Of a DNA stretch of 40,227 bases, positions 18,701 to 26,320 are shown in pieces; the stretch's first letter is position 1; each line of letters opens with the position of its first letter. The notes under the pieces were generated by a model that searched no databases, was not told the DNA's origin, and saw only the letters and a list, made by a program, of their open reading frames with translations. Position numbers and translations under genes: made by a program. Location of the stretch: assembly GCA_016934335.1 (NCBI GenBank), contig JAFGTC010000120.1, forward strand, positions 1-40,227, written 5' to 3'. Source of the DNA: Candidatus Omnitrophota bacterium (GTDB lineage: Bacteria; Hinthialibacterota; Hinthialibacteria; Hinthialibacterales; Hinthialibacteraceae).

Positions 18701-19062
18701 ATCGACCGAATCGCGTCTTCACTTTCCGCCGGAAGATCGATGGACATCCCATTGATCAGCCCTGTGAATCGGCGCTTGACCGCGGCGCCGGGCGCCAAGG
18801 CTTTTAACTTCGCTTCAAAATCCAATTGATTCGATCGGATTTTGGCACGGCGTTGAATTAATTCCTTCTTACAATCCTCTTGTAATGTTGTGAAGCCTTT
18901 ATAAAGTGATTTTCCCCGGCTATCGAGCGCTTGGCTGCATAAAGGCGGCTCTTTTAAGAGAAGAATCACGCGGCGGACATCTTGGTGAAGGGATGATTTA
19001 CTGAAAGCGACGGATGAAGTGAACAAGCAACTCAATAGAGTCAGGTGTAAAATCTTGCGCAT
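15760..19062 (-). CDS. Large secreted subtilisin-like serine protease (S8) with PA insert and C-terminal modules
   Basis: The 1100-residue protein has a signal peptide (MRKILHLTLLSCLFTSSVAFS) and a propeptide-like region to about residue 130. The S8 triad is complete: Asp in GIMDTGVDSTH (about 167), His in DGHGTHVAS (about 225) and Ser in GTSFSAPRVAG (about 585). A protease-associated (PA) domain is inserted at about 390-500 (ALIQRGDCTFTSKI). After the catalytic domain come a beta-sandwich (about 655-770), a region starting LLVDDDGG with a ThuA/amidotransferase-like look (about 775-985) and an IPT/TIG-like domain (about 1005-1090). The protein ends PTTVDNWSLY, an ending echoed by the secreted propeller at 34860-36878. 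It probably degrades extracellular protein. The start ATG at 19062 has AAAGG seven bases upstream. Confidence 0.9.
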   Translation of the reverse strand: MRKILHLTLLSCLFTSSVAFSKSSLHQDVRRVILLLKEPPLCSQALDSRGKSLYKGFTTLQEDCKKELIQRRAKIRSNQLDFEAKLKALAPGAAVKRRFTGLINGMSIDLPAESEDAIRSMPEVLAVAPNRKYHLCLTRSNELMNMSAVWQASGGQEEAGKGIKIGIMDTGVDSTHIVFGSTGYEYPEGYPLGDADFTTPKVIVARVFPYKGDAAKASTPRDRDGHGTHVASCAAGNANVESPLGLMSGVAPKAYIGNYKIFTTEHAHSEQIISALEACVEDGMDIVNMSFADEYYIDELFDPEAIAIKNAIRAGLVLVAAAGNYGQKEAIYFPGQIPEVITVGSLGNSHTGENPTDNSIAYLNAYADGEKILEDEVVILAQDPDYFTEPLIGTFPLVDADHLDGGSYGGSKDGLVCEELPSESIDGDWALIQRGDCTFTSKINSVQSAGGSGALIYNSSTAPEGPDEPLQKPSSPDTYLPSYHISRNAGLLIKDAIQDSNLVEIEILAPPPTETNQRAFGLSSFSSTGPSLSYTIKPELTAIGEGSFAATQNDFPGEFQSLPSGDYLLSTYFTISGFTFFNGTSFSAPRVAGAAAVIKQNHPDWSPEEIKAALVLAADRPATIASKSSMERGGGHVNPARAIQIPIIANPSTLSFGCQSTAGEASLEKSVVIKNISDQTQSMFLSLEFDDTPRIASYNLSQDAASLSAGDAAEIQIQIQASPPSTFSQAEDFSGDLVIQVEGLEEPLRLPIWARIVHAPEPAGSVLLVDDDGGASYEDSYESAIQQAGYDWTTWDVHLFDQYPTQDYMQSFDSVVWFMSTNSLYSNDSESTANTMNHRTRFHIELTRYLSLGGKMILSGMDWSDAQEDSTLAKQVWHITEFEHDPYVSYDPVTGAILRQNIEMLVSADSGNPIAAGLDSLTVQFDDDLPNMTDLLTIDDSGFAQAALHSTERESGIVGITIDANSYRAVFFSFPLERISGEGMNLLIKNSLDWMLDDPKQAFSLQSITPAAQNDNSMPSAATLLVDGVNFQVGYTVLLNDQLMQIDSINLDGEIEIEIPAGLTEGIYDITVISPDGQTATLTQGYQVGNPTTVDNWSLY

Positions 19063-19188
19063 GCTGTGACCTTTCGATTATGATATGTTAATCATGAAAA
19101 TAGATAGGAAGACAAAACCCTCCTGTTTCATTTAAAACGATTATACCCAATTTTAAGGATGCGAGAATGTTTGAAAATTCTCATCGCT

Positions 19189-22100
19189 TTACTCTGTTAC
19201 ATATTTTTGAATCTCCGTGAAATACAATCCGGCCTCCCTGACCGGCTTTTGCGTGATGTGCCTCCAGGCCTCGGCATACGAATCGATCTGTGGCCGATAT
19301 TTTCTCACCAATGTTTCTAAATGGTCTCTGGCGGCTAAATCGGTTTTATAATCCACAATGATCCAATCCCCGCTTTCTTGAAACACCAGATCGATGACGC
19401 CTCGCTCGATGACGGGAATATCGCTGCGGCCGGCGGTTCGAGATCGAATCTCAAATGGAACTTCGGCCAGACAATGCGGGCTGGCCAAAGCCCGTCTCCA
19501 TAGATCCGATGACTCGACGCTTCGCACAACCTGAACCGCCTTCTCCGTCCATTCCGGCCTGCCATAGTGGGTTTGCGTTAGAATGGCGGCGGATTGCATC
19601 AGATCGCCGCCGGGATTTTTGATCCGCATCTCAAGCAGCGCATGAATGACTTCCCCCCATATCGTTCCTTCCTCTCGCGTGGGGTAATCTTCATCATATC
19701 CGCGCAGCTGCTCCTTGACTGACAGGACGGCGTAGGTAGGGATTTGAATAAAATCGCGAGATTCGTGCATCCCCTCGAGATGCTTCTCCAATCCATAAGA
19801 AGAAATCGATTGAGGGGCCGTCGCATCGATCGGTCGCTCCGCCGGCGCCCGGAGAGTCGGTTTGTTTGACAAGGCCGGTTCGAAAAATTGCCAGGGATTG
19901 TTCTTATTGCTTTTCTCTCGCTGAGTGATAAGAATCTGCTTTTTGCAGCGCGTTGCGGCTACATACAGCAGTCGAGTCTTCTCCGCATCGATGTAACGCT
20001 GCTCTTCCTCCGCCAACTCGTCCCATTCCATGGGTTGAGCCAGAATCTCCGAATTCCCCCAGGATGCCGCCCCTCGTTTCTCGATGCTCAAAAATCCCTT
20101 CACACAGCCTTCGCTCCGGTCGATATGCATTTGGGCGGCATGATTATGATGACCTGTCGGATCCGCGAGAAATACGATCGGCGCCTCCAGGCCTTTCACC
20201 TTATGAAGATTCATGATCCGAACAACCGACGGATCGGGCGGGCAGGCGGAGAGGCCGTCCATCTTCATTTCATTGCGGATTAATTGATCGAAAAAATCCA
20301 GGATATCGCCAAATGTAAGAAAATCTTCCTGCATGGAGCGGATTTTATCGACGGCTTTCGCTAAACTCCCGCATCGAAGATTCCCATCTCTGTGCGCACT
20401 GGCGTAAGTGTATAAGCCTAAATCGTCGGCGATTTGGTCAATGGCGGTCGAAGCGGGCCGCCCTTTGATCCAGCCGCGATACTTCCGAAAGCGCGCAAAA
20501 GCGTCCTCAAAAAGTTCATGGATCTCGGGCGAGAGGCCCTCTGGAATCGAAGCCAGATAAGAAAAGACGCCCCCCTTTTTTTTGTACTCATAAAGAGCCG
20601 GATCGCTGAAGCCGAATAACTCGCTTCGCAGCGCGCTGACCAACGCGATGGGATCGTCGGTCCGGACAATGGCGGATAGACAAAGCGCCAACAAGCGCAT
20701 CTCCTCCGCTTGATTTAATGCGTCACCCCCGGTGACCTGGCAGGGAATCTGGCGTTGCTGCAGCAGATCGGCGTAAAGACTCAGATTTCGAGTCAGGTAA
20801 GCGACGATCATAAAATCTCCGGCTCGAGCCCGGCCCGACGCTATAAGATCCTGAATCGTCTTCGCGATCCAGTCCGCTTCATAAACCAGGCAGTCCTCAT
20901 TCTTTTTGCTGTCATCGCCTGGAATATACAGTCGCTGAATTTTTTCTTTGGAAGAAATGTCTTCACAAGGCTTCCCATATTGAAGATGGACGTACGTCGG
21001 CGAGTAGGAAGACTCCTCCGAGGGAAATTCAGCAGCGAAGGTTTGATTGACCCAATTCAAAATTACAGGATCCGTCCGGAAATTGGAGGATAATTGAATG
21101 ACATCGCCTCCATGATCGACGATGATCTTTCGCACCAGGTTATATGTTACGATATCCGCCCGGCGAAACCGGTATATCGATTGTTTCGGATCGCCGACCA
21201 CGAACAGGGCGCCGGGGCGCGGCCGGCATAGCCGCCAATCGTTCTCCGAGTCATCGTCCGACGTCAACAGCATCATCACTTCCGCCTGGATCGGATCCGT
21301 ATCCTGAAACTCATCGACCAGCAGGTGCGTGATTCTCTTTTGAAAATAAGAACGTACTTGAGCGTGATTTTTGAGCGCTTGCGCGCTTTTCACTAATAAA
21401 TCCTGGAAATTTAAGACGCCAAGCCGCCTTTTTTTTCCCTCGTAAAGTTTGAATGCCGGCAGGATCGTCCGTATGCAGATGTTATAGCGCCTCGCCAGCC
21501 ACTGGCGCCGGAGCGGCGCCGCATGCTGTTCAACAAACCGATCCCAGCGGTTTTTTTCTTCCATAGCCTGATCTTTGTTTCCAGGCCAGCATTTTTGCGT
21601 GATTCGTACTTTTTTGAATTCCTGCAGCACTTCCATCAATTGCGCCGCATTGTCAAGATTGTAGTATCTTACGAGCCGGGGAATCCTCTTGTATTGGGGG
21701 ATCAGTTGATCGCTTCCCGCATCTCTCGGCAGAGTCGGCAGCAGCGTTTCCATGTGATCGGCGTATTCGAGCAAAGCGAATTTGACGCTGACAAGGCGGT
21801 TCAATGTCGCCTGCGGAGCGGGCCACTCCTCCACATCCGGATAATCCGCCATGTTCTTAAAAGCGCTTCCCAAATTTCGGATTCCCAGCCCCGCCTCGTT
21901 CAACTCGTCCAGCAGCGGATCGTCCGAGGCGTGCAGTTTCGCGGCATATTCCTCCCAAACGCTTTGGCGGATGAGATCGTCTTCGATCTCGTCGATTTCC
22001 CGAAAGGCGATGTCCACGCCCGCTTCCACCGGCCTCTCGCGCAGCAGCCGCCCGCAAAACGAATGGATTGTTCCGATGAAGCATCGGTCGATTTGATCGA

Positions 22101-22389
22101 GCGCTTGCATCGTTCGATCATGTTCGATTCCGGCCGACGTCCGAAGCGTTTTTTCCATAGCGATTTGAAAGCGCGAACGCATCTCCGAAGCGGCTTTCCG
22201 CGTGAAGGTCACCGCGGCCATCTCGTCGATTTGACATTTTCCTTTGCGGATTAAAGCGATCATGCGGGAAATCAGACTGGTGGTTTTCCCCGTGCCGGCC
22301 GCCGCTTCGACAAGTAAATTGACATCCAGCTCGTTTTCAATGACGTCTCTCTGATGTTGGTCCGGGATATCGGATTGTTTATTTTTCAT
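19189..22389 (-). CDS. addA: AddA-like UvrD-family helicase-nuclease
   Basis: This 1066-residue protein is a superfamily 1 helicase with a C-terminal PD-(D/E)XK nuclease. Visible motifs in order are Walker A AAAGTGKTT (residues 29-37), motif Ia AAVTFTRKAA, Walker B LLVDEFQDTD (about 357), motif III VVGDPKQSIYRFR, motif IV SSNFRTDP, motif V MNLHKVKGLEAPIVFL and motif VI LLYVAATRCKK. The nuclease core GVIDLVF...WIIVDYKTD lies near residue 1010. Its start overlaps the end of the AddB-like gene by 11 bases, with AAGGAG at 22400-22405. By family it unwinds and resects double-strand breaks for RecA-dependent repair together with AddB. It is slightly shorter than Bacillus AddA but all helicase motifs are intact. 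Confidence 0.9.
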   Translation of the reverse strand: MKNKQSDIPDQHQRDVIENELDVNLLVEAAAGTGKTTSLISRMIALIRKGKCQIDEMAAVTFTRKAASEMRSRFQIAMEKTLRTSAGIEHDRTMQALDQIDRCFIGTIHSFCGRLLRERPVEAGVDIAFREIDEIEDDLIRQSVWEEYAAKLHASDDPLLDELNEAGLGIRNLGSAFKNMADYPDVEEWPAPQATLNRLVSVKFALLEYADHMETLLPTLPRDAGSDQLIPQYKRIPRLVRYYNLDNAAQLMEVLQEFKKVRITQKCWPGNKDQAMEEKNRWDRFVEQHAAPLRRQWLARRYNICIRTILPAFKLYEGKKRRLGVLNFQDLLVKSAQALKNHAQVRSYFQKRITHLLVDEFQDTDPIQAEVMMLLTSDDDSENDWRLCRPRPGALFVVGDPKQSIYRFRRADIVTYNLVRKIIVDHGGDVIQLSSNFRTDPVILNWVNQTFAAEFPSEESSYSPTYVHLQYGKPCEDISSKEKIQRLYIPGDDSKKNEDCLVYEADWIAKTIQDLIASGRARAGDFMIVAYLTRNLSLYADLLQQRQIPCQVTGGDALNQAEEMRLLALCLSAIVRTDDPIALVSALRSELFGFSDPALYEYKKKGGVFSYLASIPEGLSPEIHELFEDAFARFRKYRGWIKGRPASTAIDQIADDLGLYTYASAHRDGNLRCGSLAKAVDKIRSMQEDFLTFGDILDFFDQLIRNEMKMDGLSACPPDPSVVRIMNLHKVKGLEAPIVFLADPTGHHNHAAQMHIDRSEGCVKGFLSIEKRGAASWGNSEILAQPMEWDELAEEEQRYIDAEKTRLLYVAATRCKKQILITQREKSNKNNPWQFFEPALSNKPTLRAPAERPIDATAPQSISSYGLEKHLEGMHESRDFIQIPTYAVLSVKEQLRGYDEDYPTREEGTIWGEVIHALLEMRIKNPGGDLMQSAAILTQTHYGRPEWTEKAVQVVRSVESSDLWRRALASPHCLAEVPFEIRSRTAGRSDIPVIERGVIDLVFQESGDWIIVDYKTDLAARDHLETLVRKYRPQIDSYAEAWRHITQKPVREAGLYFTEIQKYVTE

Positions 22390-25300
22390 CGTTTCGAAGC
22401 TCCTTGATCGGCTGCAGTCGAGTGTTTAAGGGATTCTGCAATTTGCCTCGGCTGGATCGCGTCACGGCGGCGACATTTCCGCAAATAGTACGATAATCGC
22501 AAAATCGGCAGTCGTCTTCCTTATCGGTCGGCAGAAAAATTCCTTCGGATATGATTCGGCAGAGCGCTGAAAAGATGTTGCCCCGCTCCGTCAGTTCCGA
22601 GGCCGTCCACGTATATCGTTCGCCTTTTCCCTTGCCGCTCGAGAAAAAATAGCCGAATTGGCATAATTCGGCTTTGGGATCGACGGTTGATTTCAGCCAT
22701 TGGTTCATGAGCTCGTAATACAGCGAGTGTTGAATGACTCGGCCCTGTTGGAATGGTTTGGATTGGTTGTAACGATAAGTCCCGCCGGATTTGTAATCCC
22801 ATATGGCGAATTGGAGATCGCCCTCGCCTTCGATGCGATCCACGCGATCGATGATTCCTCGCGCATAAAATTCCTTTCCGCCGGGCAGTCGAACCGGTTG
22901 GGGATTCGCAAAAGAACTTTGAGAGCAGGACGCTTTGTTCGGAATGCCGATGGATGCTTCCACGTAAACGGGAGAGTAGATTTCGCACAAACTTTCTTCA
23001 TCGCGCAGAAAAATATTGGCGCACTGCTTCAATTGTTCCATCTGCTGCTTGAAGGCGCTCTCGTTGGGCGGCGGCGAAAGTTCTTGATATTTCTGAACGA
23101 GTTCGCGCAGTATTTCCTGCAGCCGATCCCAATGTTTATCGAAGGAAGGCTTCTCCTTTTTATCAATCAGTTCTTGATAAAATTTCTCGAATAATTCATG
23201 CACAAGCGAACCGTAATCCAAGGGATTCAGCCATACATTCGCGTCCATGTCGATCTCTTCCGGAGGCTCCAACTTTAAGCCGACTTGAAAGAAAAAGCGT
23301 AGCGGGCATTGTCCCAGCGTCTCGAATCGCGACGCCGACATGATGACGCCCTGCGGCTGCGTGGGATCCAGATCCACGCCCGCCTTTGGCGTCCAGCCGT
23401 CATAACGGGTGAATTCTACGCTCATTCGCGCCTGCCTTGCTTCCATCCCTCGCTTCCAATGAGGATGGCGCTGCAGTGCGCAGGGGAGGGAATTACGCCG
23501 GCCGGCTTGAACGCTCATCGCATACAGCCAGAATTCGCTCTCCGTCAGGCACTTCTCCGCGGACGGCGGCGCAAACGATGCCGGTTCGGGCAGGCCGCGC
23601 TCCAGATCGGATAGATCTCCCTCCGGATTCCCGCTCAAGATTCGAAACGCGTTGAGAATAACGGCGCTGGGAAAAATCTCCCGGTCGTCGCTTAAATGAT
23701 AACTTGAATAACTGAGCGTCAGTTTGCCCTCCAATCGATGGATCAGGTTGTAAAACGAATCCAATTTCTTTTGCTGCCGGCTGGAGGCGGTAAGCAATTC
23801 ATCCGAAAGCCGCTCCCGTTCTTCGTCCAATAAAAAGGGATCCTGCGCGCCGGCGCCGGGAAAGCGGCCTTCATCCAACCCGACGATAAAAGTATTCAAG
23901 CGCCCGCTATGTCCTCCCTGTTGAAGAGGCGCCGCATGCAGGCAGCCTTCTCTCGGCCCGCTTGCCAGCACCTGGATTTCGTCAGGCAGCGAAGCCAGCC
24001 AGTCGATTATGTCGATCGAGGCGGCGTCATCGTCCGTTTCGATCCATTCGGCGAAATTGTCGATCTCTTCCAGCAGCCGATTCCGGCTGTTCCGATCCAA
24101 TTCCGTCGCGCAATTGGCAAATTGCGACAAGAGCAAGCGGGCGGCGGAAAGTTGCTCTATAGGGCGCGCATTACTCGCGGGGCTGGCGTCCAGCAGCTCC
24201 TTGAGGAATTTGAATAAATTCTCGCTGATTTGAAGAGAATGCCGGATGGATTGATAATAAGCGCTGCTTTCCAGATCTTCCAACGCTTGCGAGGGAAGAG
24301 CCTCCTCCAAGCGCTTCCGGTCGGATTCGATCTTTGCTTTCAGGATTTTCAGATGCCGGGCCTTCCCGAAAACAATCATCATCGATCGCAACTGGCGGAT
24401 CATTTCCTCTTTCGTCACGCCGTTCGAAAGCCGGGATTCCATGTCGATGAGATCGTCTTCCAAAAATCGCGCCAACAAACTTTGCTGATAATCGGATCGC
24501 ATCCAGGAAAGCCAGCATTTCAACAACCGGCCCGGCCGCGAATAACGTACGGGAAGCCCCTCCGCAAAAGTCACGGGAGGCGAATCGCTTTCGCCAAAAA
24601 TCAACAGCGCGTTTTCATAAAGTTGAGGGATGTAAACGCCCCCATCCGTATAAAGAAGCTCGGCGGCGTCCAGAGAAATCTTCTCCGAAAAACACCGCCG
24701 AAAAACTTCGCGAATTTCATTGCACTCTCCGATCGATCGGAAAATGGCGGCGCTGCCGTCTCCCGGCGGCTTCGGCGCCTCCCCCGGACGGGGAAGCCGG
24801 CGCAGCGCTTCAAGATCGGTTCGCGGGGGATCGGTTCTTTCAAGACCTTCACGCCAATCGGGCGCGGCCAGCCGGCGAATCCGCTCCGGCGAGAATCGAT
24901 CGATCAGCCTCCGCTCCAATCCGCACAATTCCAGCGTTTCGGGGAGCAGAAGCGTGATTCGCTCGAAAATTCGAGCGGCCGTCTCATTTTCCACCGATAA
25001 GGCCAACCGGAAGATGTCCGCGCGATCCAGCAGATTCTCTCGATGTATCATCCTCTCATAACGCGATAGCAGATCGCGCATCTCCTCCCCCTTTTGCCTG
25101 CTGTCAAAATAAGAACAGTGAATATCCTCCGCTTGGATTTCCGCCATCCGCATCGATTCGATGACCTCAGCCAACTTTTGAAAAAGCCCGAGACTGGGCG
25201 TCAGGGCGCCGAGAAAAGACGACTTCCCCCGCTGATCTCTCCAGATTTTTTGAACCAGAAGCACGGCTCCCTGACCATTCAACATGCGGCGGTTCTGGAC

Positions 25301-25498
25301 ATCGGGCGCATCCTTGATCAAGTCGACGGCGATCCTGTAAATCGTTTTCGCATGAATATTCACCACCGGCCCGTCGCTTCGCGCGACTTGCGTCAACCAT
25401 TGGCGTCCAATGCGCAAGGAGGGCGTCAATAACCACTTCTCCCCTGAAAAACATTCCCGGCTCGCTTCAAAAATCTGTGAAATTATTGGATTCATCAA
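22379..25498 (-). CDS. addB: AddB-like nuclease subunit without Walker A
   Basis: The 1039-residue protein has the AddB layout: an inactivated helicase-like body and a C-terminal PD-(D/E)XK nuclease with an iron-sulfur staple. The staple cysteines are visible as GQCPLRFFFQ (about residue 729) and CRFCDYRTIC (about 1000). The nuclease core includes ARGIIDRVDRI and IWDYKSGG (about 903). I see no GxxxxGK[ST] Walker A near the N-terminus, which reads GEKWLLTPSLRIGRQW, so this subunit probably does not hydrolyse ATP. It precedes and overlaps addA in the same operon. The first two codons are both ATG (25498 and 25495) with no clear ribosome binding site, so the start could be either. Some annotation systems would call it only a PD-(D/E)XK nuclease family protein. 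Confidence 0.85.
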   Translation of the reverse strand: MMNPIISQIFEASRECFSGEKWLLTPSLRIGRQWLTQVARSDGPVVNIHAKTIYRIAVDLIKDAPDVQNRRMLNGQGAVLLVQKIWRDQRGKSSFLGALTPSLGLFQKLAEVIESMRMAEIQAEDIHCSYFDSRQKGEEMRDLLSRYERMIHRENLLDRADIFRLALSVENETAARIFERITLLLPETLELCGLERRLIDRFSPERIRRLAAPDWREGLERTDPPRTDLEALRRLPRPGEAPKPPGDGSAAIFRSIGECNEIREVFRRCFSEKISLDAAELLYTDGGVYIPQLYENALLIFGESDSPPVTFAEGLPVRYSRPGRLLKCWLSWMRSDYQQSLLARFLEDDLIDMESRLSNGVTKEEMIRQLRSMMIVFGKARHLKILKAKIESDRKRLEEALPSQALEDLESSAYYQSIRHSLQISENLFKFLKELLDASPASNARPIEQLSAARLLLSQFANCATELDRNSRNRLLEEIDNFAEWIETDDDAASIDIIDWLASLPDEIQVLASGPREGCLHAAPLQQGGHSGRLNTFIVGLDEGRFPGAGAQDPFLLDEERERLSDELLTASSRQQKKLDSFYNLIHRLEGKLTLSYSSYHLSDDREIFPSAVILNAFRILSGNPEGDLSDLERGLPEPASFAPPSAEKCLTESEFWLYAMSVQAGRRNSLPCALQRHPHWKRGMEARQARMSVEFTRYDGWTPKAGVDLDPTQPQGVIMSASRFETLGQCPLRFFFQVGLKLEPPEEIDMDANVWLNPLDYGSLVHELFEKFYQELIDKKEKPSFDKHWDRLQEILRELVQKYQELSPPPNESAFKQQMEQLKQCANIFLRDEESLCEIYSPVYVEASIGIPNKASCSQSSFANPQPVRLPGGKEFYARGIIDRVDRIEGEGDLQFAIWDYKSGGTYRYNQSKPFQQGRVIQHSLYYELMNQWLKSTVDPKAELCQFGYFFSSGKGKGERYTWTASELTERGNIFSALCRIISEGIFLPTDKEDDCRFCDYRTICGNVAAVTRSSRGKLQNPLNTRLQPIKELRNDEK

Positions 25499-25849
25499 AA
25501 GAAACCCGTATAAAAAAAGATATTGAATCTCTATTCATTGAATATCACTCGAGTATTCTGACAAGACCTGAAAACAAAATTTCTCTTTTCTATCAATTCC
25601 AAATGAAACGATCATTCAGGTTTACGTAAAAAACCGTACGAAATATATACTTACTACGGATTTTTGCCCCGGAATCGGATGATTAATTAATATTATTTAT
25701 AATATTAATACAATTTAATGGCGTTCCTGATCTGGTGGAAGAATTTCTAGAAAATCGGAGAATGAACAGAAAAATTGCCTCTTGAAATCAAAAATAGAGG
25801 GAAAAAGTGCATGATTCAAAAAAAAATTGTAAAAAACTTCAAAAAGAGC
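25499..25849. other. AT-rich divergent intergenic region
   Basis: This stretch separates addBA from the BlaI-like gene. It is very AT-rich and holds no credible open frame. The most notable structure is the AT-only inverted repeat listed separately. The addB promoter must lie here, but I cannot place it. Confidence 0.4.
25686..25709. repeat. AT-only inverted repeat
   Basis: ATTAATATTA (25686-25695) and TAATATTAAT (25700-25709) form perfect 10-base arms around TTTA. It lies between addB and the BlaI-like gene, about 190 bases from the addB start. It could be an operator, a nucleoid-protein site or simply AT-rich chance. Confidence 0.4.
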
Positions 25850-25890
25850 TTGACAAACGTCCAAAAATAATGTAAATAACTACGTATGTA
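25850..25890 (+). promoter_or_regulatory. Promoter with BlaI/MecI-like operator
   Basis: TTGACA (25850-25855), a perfect -35, is followed after 17 bases by TAAATA (25873-25878), a weak -10. The expected start near 25885 lies inside TACGTATGTA (25881-25890). That differs by one base from TACATATGTA, the core of the known BlaI/MecI operator dyads. The gene 39 bases downstream encodes a BlaI-family protein, so autorepression is a strong inference. Confidence 0.6.
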
Positions 25891-25928
25891 ACCTGCTGCA
25901 TCAAAAAAATATACGCTGGAGGATTGCT

Positions 25929-26309
25929 ATGATGAATGTAAAAGACTTGTCTCCATCCGAAATCTATGTTCTGAACATTATCTACGAACTGGGAAGCGCG
26001 GACATCTATGAAATCCTGAACCGGGTCGCTAACGAAAAGAAATGGAAATACACCACCGTCTTGACCCTAGCCACTCGATTATTCGACAAAGGCCATTTAG
26101 AAAAGCGGAAAGTGAGTAAACGCTACGTCTATTCTCCTAAATTCTCACGCTTCGACTCTTTCCGCATGATCATGGATCGATTGTTCGGCACCACCTTGCT
26201 CAACGATCCCAGCCCGATGATTAATTATTTGATACGGTCCAAAAAATTGACCAAGAAGGAACAAAAGCTGCTTCAAGAATTGCTTGAAGAAGAAAATAAA
26301 AAATCCTAA
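25929..26309 (+). CDS. BlaI/MecI-family transcriptional repressor
   Basis: This 126-residue protein has the BlaI/MecI winged helix: LSPSEIYVLNIIYELG, ADIYEILNRV, then KWKYTTVLTLATRLFDKGHLEKRK and RYVYSPKFSR (residues 7-74). The C-terminal dimerisation helices contain PMINYLIRSKKLTKKEQ. Asn99-Tyr100 aligns with the Asn-Phe bond of staphylococcal BlaI that is cut when BlaR1 is activated, so the proteolytic switch looks conserved. GGAGGA (25918-25923) precedes two adjacent ATGs (25929 and 25932); the second has the better spacing. A BlaR1-like M56 gene begins 11 bases after the stop. A BlaI-like operator lies at its own promoter. It is probably not a beta-lactamase regulator, since no beta-lactamase is in view. 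Confidence 0.9.
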   Translation: MMNVKDLSPSEIYVLNIIYELGSADIYEILNRVANEKKWKYTTVLTLATRLFDKGHLEKRKVSKRYVYSPKFSRFDSFRMIMDRLFGTTLLNDPSPMINYLIRSKKLTKKEQKLLQELLEEENKKS

Positions 26310-26320
26310 GAGTCAGGAAC

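Noticed and set aside
19063-19188. Imperfect hairpin (GAGAAT/ATTCTC) between addA and the subtilase gene
   Set aside because: The stem is short and bulged and lacks a T run, so I do not call a terminator.
21523-22254. Plus-strand open frame of 243 codons inside addA
   Set aside because: Antisense shadow of a gene with all helicase motifs; no ribosome binding site or domain.
24230-25000. Plus-strand open frame of 256 codons inside addB
   Set aside because: Antisense shadow; the basic, low-information composition is typical of the complement of a real gene.
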